Below, piece by piece: positions 1 through 6,024 of a DNA stretch of 7,016 bases. A program made the translations under genes and the position numbers. This DNA is from Rikenellaceae bacterium (GTDB lineage: Bacteria; Bacteroidota; Bacteroidia; Bacteroidales; UBA932). The stretch covers positions 1-7,016 of the forward strand of contig CAAGIG010000015.1 of NCBI GenBank assembly GCA_900769885.1, read 5' to 3'. Positions within the stretch are counted from its first letter, which is position 1. Each line of letters opens with the position of its first letter. The notes beneath the pieces were generated by a model. It had not been told where the DNA came from and did not search any database. It was given only the letters and a program-made list of their open reading frames with translations.

Positions 1-1
1 A

Positions 2-25
2 TGACATGACCCCCGAAAGTTAGAC
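2..25 (+). repeat. Left terminal inverted repeat of the IS
   Basis: It starts TGACATGACCCCC and continues to GTTAGAC. It matches the reverse complement of 1436-1459 at 20 of 24 positions, with mismatches at positions 4, 5, 14 and 22 of the repeat. This is the expected transposase binding and cleavage site. Confidence 0.88.
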
Positions 26-47
26 AAAAAACTTTCGGGGTTTTGTT
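11..47 (+). terminator. Left-end hairpin with T-run just before orfA, terminator-like
   Basis: Bases 11-21 (CCCCGAAAGTT) pair perfectly with 30-40 (AACTTTCGGGG) around an 8-base loop, giving an 11-bp stem followed by TTTTGTT. The orfA start codon follows at 48. A hairpin and T-run in this place would stop transcripts entering from outside the element or hide the translation start, which limits transposase made by read-through. The structure is seen directly; the insulating role is inferred. Confidence 0.7.
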
Positions 48-590
48 ATGTTTAAAAAAAGAAAGAAACATGGCTATGCAGAACGATTGAAGTATATGCA
101 TATGCTTGAGAATGGTATCAGTAGGCACTATATTGAAGTACACTTCGGTATAGATAAGAAACTTTTAGGATACTTGTGGGCGCGATACCAGTTCGAAGGT
201 CCATCTGGATTGCTTAAAAAGCAAAATGTAAAGGCTGATTATGACTTTAAACTTCGCGTACTTCGTGATATTGAAGAAAATCACTTAACTTTGGTGGACG
301 CATCATTGAAATACAATGTGAGTTCAAGCCAAATACGAGTTTGGAGAAAGATTGCTCAAACTCAAGGTTATGACGCACTGGCTATTGTAAGGCCCAGAGG
401 CCGACCACCAAAGAATGATATGGGAAGACCAAGGAAAAAGAAACCAGAAGAGATGACAGAGTTGGAACGCCTCAGATACGAGAATGAGTGTCTGAGAGCA
501 GAGAACGCTCTGTTAAAAAAAGTGAAAGCCTTAGTAGAAGAAAGAGAATCCCGTCTCAGAGAGATTGGGCGGAAGCCATCCAAGAACTAA
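48..590 (+). CDS. IS3-family transposase OrfA (DNA-binding subunit)
   Basis: This 180-residue protein is the DNA-recognition part of an IS150-type transposase. It has a predicted helix-turn-helix at about residues 11-55 and a second at about 65-107. A basic linker at 115-132 contains PRGRPPK and GRPRKKK, which resemble AT-hooks. A leucine zipper follows, with L142, L149 and L156 spaced by seven, and probably mediates oligomer formation. The same order (two helix-turn-helix units, zipper, LKK-KAL) is known from IS150 InsJ. The ATG at 48 follows directly on a terminator-like hairpin and has no Shine-Dalgarno sequence, so the true start could be slightly downstream. Ribosomes that do not shift stop at 588-590. 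Those that slip at 515-521 continue into orfB. OrfA alone often acts as a regulator of transposition in this family. Confidence 0.9.
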   Translation: MFKKRKKHGYAERLKYMHMLENGISRHYIEVHFGIDKKLLGYLWARYQFEGPSGLLKKQNVKADYDFKLRVLRDIEENHLTLVDASLKYNVSSSQIRVWRKIAQTQGYDALAIVRPRGRPPKNDMGRPRKKKPEEMTELERLRYENECLRAENALLKKVKALVEERESRLREIGRKPSKN

Positions 591-1423
591 GGCAGGAGCA
601 TGATCTCGAGATACTCCTCGAGAAGACAGGGATGGCCAGATCCACATTCTATTATCATACTAAAAGGTTGTCAGAACCTGATGGTTATGATGATACCAGG
701 ACTGCAATCCGTAAGATATATGACCATCATAAAGGACGTTACGGCTATCGTAGAATAACCTCTCAGCTGCGCAATGATGGCATACATCTTAACCATAAGA
801 CAGTACAGAGACTTATGGTGGAGATGAGTCTGTATGGTAAGAGAAAGAAGGCTAAATATAAGTCTTATAAAGGTGAGATAGGAAAGGTTGCTCCTAACGT
901 AATAGACAGGGACTTCATCGCAACTGCACCGAACCAGAAATGGACAACAGACGTTACTGAAGTCAAGATAAAGGACAAGAAGATATATCTTTCTCCTATC
1001 CTGGACATGTTCAATGGAGAGATCATATCCTACACCATATCATACCATCCAGACTTAAGGATGGCTATGAGAATGCTGGACAAAGCGTTCAAGAAAACGG
1101 ATATACCAGAAGGACTCATACTGCACTCTGATCAAGGATGGCACTATCAGCATCTAAAATATCAGAAAGCATTGAAAGACAAAAATATAGTGCAGAGTAT
1201 GTCACGTAAAGGAAATTGTCTGGACAATGCTATGATGGAGAACTTCTTTGGACTTATGAAGTCAGAGTTACTATATTTGCAGGAGTGGGACAGTGTAGAA
1301 CAGTTCGCGAAACAACTGGTTATGTACATACGCTATTACAATAATGATAGAATCAAACTGAGGCTAAAAGGAATGAGCCCGGTACAATACCGAGCTCTAT
1401 TCCAATCAAAGTCCGCCTCTTAA
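48..1423 (+). CDS. OrfAB transposase made by programmed -1 frameshift
   Basis: This is the predicted active transposase of about 458 residues: the first 158 residues of OrfA joined to the last 300 of OrfB. In the orfA frame the codons TTA AAA AAA G occur at 513-522. The heptamer A AAA AAA (515-521) lets both tRNAs slip back one base, after which reading continues as AGT GAA AGC in the orfB frame. This is the usual way IS3-family elements make the fusion. The fusion joins the zipper-bearing DNA-binding part to the DDE catalytic part. The shift site and frames are visible in the sequence; the efficiency is unknown, and I see no convincing stimulatory stem-loop within the usual 5-10 bases after the site. 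Confidence 0.8.
488..1423 (+). CDS. IS3-family transposase OrfB (DDE catalytic domain)
   Basis: This 311-residue frame carries the RNase H-like integrase core of an IS3-family transposase. A helix-turn-helix segment (HTH_21 type) lies at about residues 66-120, including GRYGYRRI. The rve core follows, with catalytic acids D155 (WTTDVTE), D215 (HSDQGWHY) and E251 (NAMMENFF). D215 and E251 are separated by 35 residues, the classic DD(35)E spacing, and K258 sits seven residues after E251 as expected. The C-terminus has the usual YYNNDR and MSPVQYR motifs. All key residues are present and no frame is broken. The ATG at 488 lies inside orfA and is only a nominal start; most functional product probably comes from the frameshift at 515-521. 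The overlap with orfA runs from 488 to 590. Confidence 0.92.
   Translation: MSESRERSVKKSESLSRRKRIPSQRDWAEAIQELRQEHDLEILLEKTGMARSTFYYHTKRLSEPDGYDDTRTAIRKIYDHHKGRYGYRRITSQLRNDGIHLNHKTVQRLMVEMSLYGKRKKAKYKSYKGEIGKVAPNVIDRDFIATAPNQKWTTDVTEVKIKDKKIYLSPILDMFNGEIISYTISYHPDLRMAMRMLDKAFKKTDIPEGLILHSDQGWHYQHLKYQKALKDKNIVQSMSRKGNCLDNAMMENFFGLMKSELLYLQEWDSVEQFAKQLVMYIRYYNNDRIKLRLKGMSPVQYRALFQSKSAS
515..521 (+). promoter_or_regulatory. A7 slippery heptamer for -1 frameshifting
   Basis: Seven consecutive A residues are read in the orfA frame as A AAA AAA followed by G. A slip of -1 here leaves orfA at its zipper end and enters orfB at AGT GAA AGC, which gives a continuous transposase. The position at the end of the leucine zipper matches the usual IS3-family arrangement. 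Confidence 0.8.
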
Positions 1424-1435
1424 TAATGTTAAACC

Positions 1436-1459
1436 GTCCAACTTTTGGGGGTCACATCA
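1436..1459 (-). repeat. Right terminal inverted repeat of the IS
   Basis: Read on the minus strand it begins TGATGTGACCCCC and ends GTTGGAC, matching 20 of 24 bases of the left repeat. It ends 32 bp before the namZ stop codon. Confidence 0.88.
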
Positions 1460-1491
1460 TTATTCTAATAGGGGTATTCTCTTTTTATAGC

Positions 1492-2757
1492 TTAGTATAA
1501 ATAGTATTTGGATGAAACTTCCTTAAATCTCTTGGCATCGAAATTCCATTGTTCCCGAATATCCTCAAAGCGGTATCTCTTTCCAAACTCTTTTCGGATG
1601 TTTGAATTTCCAACCACTTTATCAAACATATCGTGTCTCGATTTCTCTGCTTTGCCGATGGGGTCAAAATCTTTAACCATTGAATAAAGGATCTGCAAAG
1701 CGTAAAACTGAACTTCTGTCAGGCGTGCCGATTCAAAGTCAGTGATATAAATCTGAATACCACCAATCTCTTTCCCTTTGTAAGAACCATAGAAGGGATT
1801 TGCGTAAATTGGTCTGAAAAGGAGCCCCTCCAATGAAAGTGAATTCATTTTTTGTGCAAACTCCTCTGCATTTACGCCGGGGTAGCCAATCATTTGGAAT
1901 GGCAGGGTGTAACCCACACCGATGGATACAGTTCCAAGCTCCCCTAAAATCCCGGTAGCAGGGTACAAGTATGCCGCCTCTGGTGTTGGAATATGAGGCG
2001 AGGTAGGAATCCAGGCAAGTCCTGTATCGTCCCAGCACATATCTCTTTTCCACCCCTTCATTTTAATTACTTTCAAATTGCATCTGACAGTGCTGTCCTT
2101 TCCGTTTTTCCCTTTGACCTTCAAAAGTCCCTCCTCGTTAAAAAGTGTAGCCAACTCCCCGCAAGTCATACCATATATATAAGGTATCTGATATTGTCCT
2201 ACGAATGAAATCAACTCCTCTTCGACAACGGGTCCTTCCACTTTGTTGCCTCCGAGCGGATTTGGACGGTCTAAAATAATCATCTCCACCCCTTCCATTG
2301 CCGCCACTTTCATAACATTGCCCATAGTGCTGATATAGGTGTATGAGCGGCATCCGATATCCTGAATGTCATAAACTATTGCATCGAGCCCTCTGAGAGC
2401 ATCCCCGGAAGGGAGTCTTGACTTTCCATATAGAGAGTAGATAGGGATACCGGTTGCTGCATCCACTGCCTTGTCGGAGACCTTTTCCCCTGCGTGAGCA
2501 TTTCCTCTGACTCCGTGTTCAGGGCCAAAAAGTGCGACAAGTGAAACTTCCGGAGCATTGAACAGCACATCAATAGTTGAGTTGAGGTAGCGGTCCACTC
2601 CGGTAGGATTGGTCACCAGTCCCACCTTTTTCCCTCTCAATTCGGCAAATCCATTCTCCTCCAGTACATCAATCCCTGTTTTGACAGATTGTGCAGCAGT
2701 GGAAAAGGAAATCAGAATTGTCAATAATGGCAATATGCGTCGGAATTTAGCGGTCAT
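1492..2757 (-). CDS. namZ: Exo-beta-N-acetylmuramidase NamZ (DUF1343, GH171)
   Basis: This 421-residue protein belongs to the DUF1343/YbbC family. Characterised members (B. subtilis and Tannerella NamZ) release MurNAc from non-reducing ends of peptidoglycan glycans. A signal peptide is likely at residues 1-22 or 23 (basic MTAKFRR, then a hydrophobic stretch ending STAAQ), so it should act in the periplasm or outside. Family motifs are intact: GLVTNPTGVDR (46-56), LFGPEHGVRG (76-85; its Glu is a candidate catalytic residue), YDIQDIGCRSYTY (129-141), ILDRPNPLGG (161-170) and WIPTSPHIPTPEAAY (249-263). The length is normal for the family. It is the last gene of the operon, 21 bp after zupT, with no clear Shine-Dalgarno sequence, as is common in Bacteroidetes. 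The family call is firm; exact substrate preference (MurNAc-GlcNAc versus longer glycans) is not visible. Confidence 0.92.
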   Translation of the reverse strand: MTAKFRRILPLLTILISFSTAAQSVKTGIDVLEENGFAELRGKKVGLVTNPTGVDRYLNSTIDVLFNAPEVSLVALFGPEHGVRGNAHAGEKVSDKAVDAATGIPIYSLYGKSRLPSGDALRGLDAIVYDIQDIGCRSYTYISTMGNVMKVAAMEGVEMIILDRPNPLGGNKVEGPVVEEELISFVGQYQIPYIYGMTCGELATLFNEEGLLKVKGKNGKDSTVRCNLKVIKMKGWKRDMCWDDTGLAWIPTSPHIPTPEAAYLYPATGILGELGTVSIGVGYTLPFQMIGYPGVNAEEFAQKMNSLSLEGLLFRPIYANPFYGSYKGKEIGGIQIYITDFESARLTEVQFYALQILYSMVKDFDPIGKAEKSRHDMFDKVVGNSNIRKEFGKRYRFEDIREQWNFDAKRFKEVSSKYYLY

Positions 2758-2778
2758 ATCTGTGAATCTAAATCGGTT

Positions 2779-3573
2779 TTATATAAGAAGGATGCTGATA
2801 GCCATAACAGCCATACCGGCAATCACCCCAATAATGGCAGTGTGGTGCTCTCCATATTTTTCTGCAGTAGGAAGAAGCTCATCCAATGAAATGTATGTCA
2901 TAATTCCCGCCACTATTCCAAGCATAATTCCACTCATTGAATTCTCAAAGAATCTTGACAAAAGGAAATATCCCAAAATTCCACCAATTGGCTCTGCAAT
3001 TCCTGAAAGAAAAGCATTTCCAATAGCCTTTCCTTTTTTATGGGTTGCGTAATAAATAGGAATAGCTACCATAATCCCTTCCGGAATGTTGTGGATTGCA
3101 ACAGCCATTGCAATAGAATATCCCACCTGAGGGTCTTCCATTGCTGTTATAAATGTCGCCATTCCCTCAGGAAAGTTGTGTATTGCAATGACAATAATTG
3201 AGAAAATCCCGAGCCTCATAAGTTTTGAAGACTCATTATCCTTCTGTACAGATGAATACTCGTGGGGATTTTCCCTCTCAGGAATAAGATTGTCAATAAT
3301 TGCAATCAGGGCAATTCCGCTGAAGAATGAAAGAATTGTGAACAACATCCCTTTTTGCTCTCCATACAATTCCCCAAGAGTGCTACTTGCTTCGGGGAAA
3401 AGTTCTGTAAGAGAGATAAACAGCATAACCCCTGCAGAGAATCCCAATGATGCTGAAAGAAGTTTGCTGCTGAATTTCTTTGTAAAGAGAATAATGACTC
3501 CACCAACCCCCGTGGCAGCACCTGCTACGAGGGTCAGAAGTAGAGCCGTTATGAAATTTGAGTCGTTAAGCAT
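2779..3573 (-). CDS. zupT: ZIP-family divalent metal transporter ZupT
   Basis: This 264-residue inner-membrane protein brings zinc, and probably other divalent metals such as iron or manganese, into the cytoplasm. It shows about eight hydrophobic segments, as expected for ZIP proteins, and is close to the size of E. coli ZupT (257 residues). The metal-site signatures are HNFPEG (132-137) and HNIPEG (161-166) in the central membrane helices. Supporting acidic residues occur in SLTELFPEA (54-62), GIAEPIGG (191-198) and SLDELLP (229-235). A short hydrophilic loop, about 98-118, separates the first three helices from the rest. Its ATG lies inside the end of the upstream transporter gene (8-bp overlap), which suggests translational coupling. 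Metal preference cannot be read from the sequence. Confidence 0.93.
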   Translation of the reverse strand: MLNDSNFITALLLTLVAGAATGVGGVIILFTKKFSSKLLSASLGFSAGVMLFISLTELFPEASSTLGELYGEQKGMLFTILSFFSGIALIAIIDNLIPERENPHEYSSVQKDNESSKLMRLGIFSIIVIAIHNFPEGMATFITAMEDPQVGYSIAMAVAIHNIPEGIMVAIPIYYATHKKGKAIGNAFLSGIAEPIGGILGYFLLSRFFENSMSGIMLGIVAGIMTYISLDELLPTAEKYGEHHTAIIGVIAGMAVMAISILLI

Positions 3574-5566
3574 TTACTTTCTTTTTGCGGAGAACATCCC
3601 AAATCATATATGCAATAATCAAAATATATGCCCCAAGAGCAATCCAGGTGGCAGGAGTAGAACTTTGCCACTCTTTATTTACAAGCTCAACACCGGCATA
3701 TTTCAAAATAGCAGATACAACACCCATCAAAGCACCACCTGCGATAAAGCCTGATGCGATAAGGGTACCTTTCTCAGTCCTTTCCTCATTTACCGCTTTG
3801 TCTTTGCTGCGAGAACCTACATACCAGGCCACTGCACCACCGATAAGCAAAGGCAAGTTCAACTCAATAGGGATAAACATACCCAAAGCGAAAGCCAATG
3901 CAGGGATTTTGAAAATTGTAAGGATAATTGCAATCAGAGCACCTACACCATACATAATCCAAGGAGCACTTCCTCCAAGCATCAATGGCTCAATAACAGC
4001 TGCCATTGCATTGGCTTGAGGAGCCACAAGTGCATCTTCTCCTGTAAACCCGTATGCGTCGTTAAGTACCATCATAACACCTGCAACAGTCGCAGCAGCT
4101 ACAAGTGTGCCGAGGAATTTCCAACCTTCCTGTTTTCTTGGGGTAGTACCAATCCAGTATCCGATTTTCAAGTCGGTAATGAAACCACCTGCCATTGAAA
4201 GAGCTGTACAAACAACGCCACCGATAATCAATGCCGCTGCCATTCCGGATGTTCCGTTAAGACCTGCTGTTACCAAAACGATTGACGAAAGGATAAGGGT
4301 CATAAGTGTCATACCGCTCACAGGGTTTGAACCCACGATAGCGATAGCGTTTGCTGCAACAGTTGTAAATAGGAATGCGATTACAGCTACCACCAAAAGT
4401 GCGATAATGGCGTGTCCCAAATTGTCAAGAATACCAAAGTAGAAGAATGCGAACATTGCAGCAAGGGTGATTAGAACACCGACTGCGATGATTTTCATTG
4501 AAAGGTCTCTTTGAGTTCTCGCTTTTTGAATATCCTCAGCCGACTTTTTGCCCCTAAGTTCGCTTGCAGCCAATCCGAATGCAGATTTCATAATACCTGC
4601 CGATTTGATAATTCCGATGATACCGGCTGTAGCGATACCTCCAATACCGATGTGGCGGGCATAGTTTGTAAAAATTTGCTCAGCCGACATTTGTCCAAGA
4701 GGTGTTGTGATGCCTGAGTTCATAAGATCGACAACACTGTCTCCAAGGAAAAGGTTCAGTGCAGGAATAATTATAAACCACACAAGGAAACTTCCGCAAC
4801 ATATAATAAAGGAGTATTTCAATCCGATGATGTATCCAAGACCAAGAACCGCTGCACCAGTATTGAATTTGAATAGCAATTTTGCTTTATCGGCGACAGC
4901 CTCTCCAAAAGGGAGAACTCTCGAAGTAAATACCTCTGACCACCATCCGAAGGTTGAAACGATAAAGTCGTAAATACCTCCGACAAGACCGCTAAGAAGC
5001 AAAGTTTTTGCCCCTGTACCACCAGATTCGCCACTTACGATAACTTGAGTGGTGGCAGTAGCCTCAGGGAAAGGATATTTTCCGTGTTGGTCCGATACAA
5101 AATATTTTCTGAAAGGAATCAGTAGCAGAATGCCCAAAACGCCACCGATCAGTGAACTTAGGAAAATTTGCGAAAAGTTCACTGTCAATTCGGGATATTT
5201 GTCCTGTAATATATATAGTGCAGGAAGTGTAAAAATCGCACCGGCAACAATAACACCGGAGCACGATCCGATAGATTGGATCAAAACATTCTCGCCAATT
5301 GAATTTTTTCTTTTGAAAGCACTCGAAAGTCCGACTGCTATAATAGAAATAGGTATAGCTGCTTCAAATACCTGACCGACTTTCAGCCCAAGGAATGCTG
5401 CGGCTGCTGAAAAAATAATAGTCATAATCAATCCGATGGTTACTGACCAAACGGTAACTTCGGGATAGCTTTTGTCAGGAGAAAGGAGAGGTTGATATTT
5501 TTCTCCGGGTTTCAATTCCTTAAAAGCGTTCTCCGCAAGGGATACTTTTTTCTTTTCTTCACTCAT
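3566..5566 (-). CDS. OPT-family oligopeptide transporter
   Basis: This 666-residue polytopic membrane protein belongs to the OPT (oligopeptide transporter) family. Members are secondary transporters, thought to be proton-coupled, for short peptides or metal-chelate compounds. After a cytosolic tail (1-37) come many hydrophobic segments filling most of the protein. Conserved family stretches include FLGLKVGQVFEAAIP (58-72), KYPFPEATATTQV (163-175), GSNPVSGMT (412-420) and DLKIGYWIGTTPRKQ (465-479). The basic tail is LRKKKVNA. The length is normal for bacterial members. It is the first gene of a probable three-gene operon, and its stop overlaps the zupT start. The ATG at 5566 is preferred because it gives the expected MSEEKKK cytosolic tail; no strong ribosome binding site is seen. 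The substrate is unknown: peptides are the default, and metal chelates are possible given the linked zupT. Confidence 0.92.
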   Translation of the reverse strand: MSEEKKKVSLAENAFKELKPGEKYQPLLSPDKSYPEVTVWSVTIGLIMTIIFSAAAAFLGLKVGQVFEAAIPISIIAVGLSSAFKRKNSIGENVLIQSIGSCSGVIVAGAIFTLPALYILQDKYPELTVNFSQIFLSSLIGGVLGILLLIPFRKYFVSDQHGKYPFPEATATTQVIVSGESGGTGAKTLLLSGLVGGIYDFIVSTFGWWSEVFTSRVLPFGEAVADKAKLLFKFNTGAAVLGLGYIIGLKYSFIICCGSFLVWFIIIPALNLFLGDSVVDLMNSGITTPLGQMSAEQIFTNYARHIGIGGIATAGIIGIIKSAGIMKSAFGLAASELRGKKSAEDIQKARTQRDLSMKIIAVGVLITLAAMFAFFYFGILDNLGHAIIALLVVAVIAFLFTTVAANAIAIVGSNPVSGMTLMTLILSSIVLVTAGLNGTSGMAAALIIGGVVCTALSMAGGFITDLKIGYWIGTTPRKQEGWKFLGTLVAAATVAGVMMVLNDAYGFTGEDALVAPQANAMAAVIEPLMLGGSAPWIMYGVGALIAIILTIFKIPALAFALGMFIPIELNLPLLIGGAVAWYVGSRSKDKAVNEERTEKGTLIASGFIAGGALMGVVSAILKYAGVELVNKEWQSSTPATWIALGAYILIIAYMIWDVLRKKKVNA

Positions 5567-5607
5567 AATATATAAGGTTAATATGGTTTTGTTTTCTCTT
5601 CTATATA

Positions 5608-5615
5608 CAAATGTA
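5608..5615 (-). promoter_or_regulatory. Candidate -7 element for the OPT-zupT-namZ operon
   Basis: On the minus strand this reads TACATTTG, an exact match to the Bacteroidetes -7 consensus TAnnTTTG. It lies about 42 bp before the transporter start codon and would give a 5' untranslated region of roughly 35 bases. No good TTTG or TTG is found at the usual -33 spacing, so the call is moderate. Confidence 0.4.
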
Positions 5616-5650
5616 GGATTAAATTTTGAAAAAATCGGCGGTGGGGAGAG

Positions 5651-5681
5651 ATTATAGGGCGAATATTTACGTTTTTGTCAA
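5651..5681 (-). promoter_or_regulatory. E. coli-like TTGACA/TATAAT pair before the OPT operon
   Basis: On the minus strand TTGACA (5676-5681) is followed after 19 bases by TATAAT (5651-5656). Both hexamers are perfect matches to the sigma-70 consensus of Proteobacteria, but the spacer is two bases longer than ideal. Bacteroidetes RNA polymerase prefers TAnnTTTG, so this may be chance in AT-rich DNA or an alternative promoter. Confidence 0.25.
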
Positions 5682-5733
5682 ACACATATATGAAGAGTGG
5701 ATCATTTTTTTGAGGGTGTATTTTCGATGTCTC

Positions 5734-5848
5734 AAAAAAACTTCAAAAAATGTCAAAAAATCGTCATTTTTTAAATCCTTGAAAATCAATGTGTTGAGAA
5801 TTTTCGAAAAAATAATTGAAAAAATTTTGCAAAAAATGTTCAGAAAAA
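5734..5848 (+). promoter_or_regulatory. Helically phased A-tracts upstream of the rRNA promoter
   Basis: A-tracts of five to seven bases occur at 5734-5740, 5745-5750 and 5755-5760, then a T-tract at 5767-5772. A second set lies at 5807-5812, 5819-5824, 5831-5836 and 5844-5848. Centres are about 10-12 bases apart within each set, close to one helical turn, so the DNA should be bent. The last tract abuts the -33 element. This arrangement resembles an UP element or curved upstream activator at a strong rRNA promoter. The phasing is seen; the function is inferred. Confidence 0.55.
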
Positions 5849-5880
5849 TTTGGAGAGTAAAAAAAAGTGCGTATATTTGC
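5849..5880 (+). promoter_or_regulatory. Bacteroidetes-type promoter driving the 23S rRNA
   Basis: TTTG at 5849-5852 is separated by exactly 19 bases from TATATTTGC at 5872-5880. This matches the known Bacteroidetes housekeeping consensus, TTTG near -33 and TAnnTTTG near -7. Transcription should start a few bases later, about 5885-5887, and run 140 bases to the 23S 5' end. There is no gene between it and the rRNA, so it is most likely the dedicated rRNA promoter. Confidence 0.8.
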
Positions 5881-5883
5881 ATC

Positions 5884-5901
5884 CCGTTTGAGAAAAAACG
5901 G
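5884..5901 (+). other. Short hairpin at the expected 5' end of the rRNA transcript
   Basis: CCGTTT (5884-5889) can pair with AAACGG (5896-5901) around a GAGAAA loop, a 6-bp stem lying at the predicted transcription start. It could protect the RNA 5' end or help promoter escape. It is short, so the role is uncertain. Confidence 0.35.
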
Positions 5902-5916
5902 TTGTTCATTGAAATA
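5902..5916 (+). promoter_or_regulatory. boxA-like antitermination site in the rRNA leader
   Basis: TTGTTCATTGAAATA resembles the GTTCTTTGACATA sequence common in Bacteroidetes rRNA leaders and spacers, and more loosely the E. coli boxA TGCTCTTTAACA. Such sites recruit Nus factors so that polymerase passes through long untranslated RNA. It lies about 17-20 bases after the predicted start. The call is by resemblance and position. Confidence 0.5.
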
Positions 5917-6024
5917 CTGAGAGAGATAACGAGGTAAAGTTTAAGAGATAGTCTGTATAAAATAAAAAAGTTTTAGAGGGACTACAATTTACGAAATTAA
6001 ACGAGACGAATAAGAATTCATATC

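Larger units (their letters stand above)
2..1459 (+). mobile_element. Complete IS3-family insertion sequence, IS150-type
   Basis: The element is bounded by 24-bp imperfect inverted repeats that match at 20 of 24 positions. It contains two overlapping genes, orfA and orfB, in the -1 arrangement typical of IS3-family elements. At about 1458 bp it is close to the size of IS150. Ends beginning TGA and finishing TCA suit the family. Both reading frames are intact, so the copy may be active. The target duplication cannot be checked because only one base of left flank is present. If the boundary were set at the inner TGACCCCC/GGGGGTCA (7-1454), the flanks ACA and CAT would not match, so I prefer the outer boundary. 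The element lies in the gap downstream of the namZ operon and breaks no visible gene. Confidence 0.9.
5567..6024. other. AT-rich divergent control region between the OPT gene and 23S rRNA
   Basis: These 458 bases separate the minus-strand transporter operon from the plus-strand 23S rRNA. I see no credible protein gene, no tRNA and no 16S rRNA here. The open frames present are low-complexity (Lys, Phe, Ile, Ser) and run across the rRNA promoter. The region holds candidate transporter promoters (5608-5615 and 5651-5681), phased A-tracts (5734-5848), the rRNA promoter (5849-5880) and the rRNA leader (about 5886-6024). Confidence 0.8.

Noticed and set aside
1444..1459. Possible circle-junction promoter with TTTG in the right IS end
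   Set aside because: After joining to the left end, the spacing would require TAnnTTTG near bases 5-12 of the left repeat, but that region is ATGACCCC, so there is no match.
1463..1480. Possible terminator for the namZ operon (AATA-CCCC-TATT on the minus strand)
   Set aside because: The stem is only about four A-T pairs with no proper T-run; too weak to call.
2609..3052. Plus-strand open frame of 147 codons opposite zupT and namZ
   Set aside because: It overlaps two clear genes on the other strand and shows no recognisable domain; a shadow frame.
5755..5772. AAAAAAT/ATTTTTT inverted repeat as a terminator
   Set aside because: The stem is all A-T, nothing transcribed ends here, and it is better explained as part of the phased A-tract set.
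5667..5909. Open frame of 80 codons on the minus strand in the same AT-rich region
   Set aside because: It is the mirror of the A-tract stretch, rich in Phe, Ile and Leu by composition, and spans the opposing promoter.
5626..5937. Open frame of 103 codons on the + strand before the 23S
   Set aside because: Its product is low-complexity Lys/Phe/Ile/Ser from A-tracts, and the frame runs across the strong rRNA promoter and into the leader; no family resemblance or ribosome binding site.
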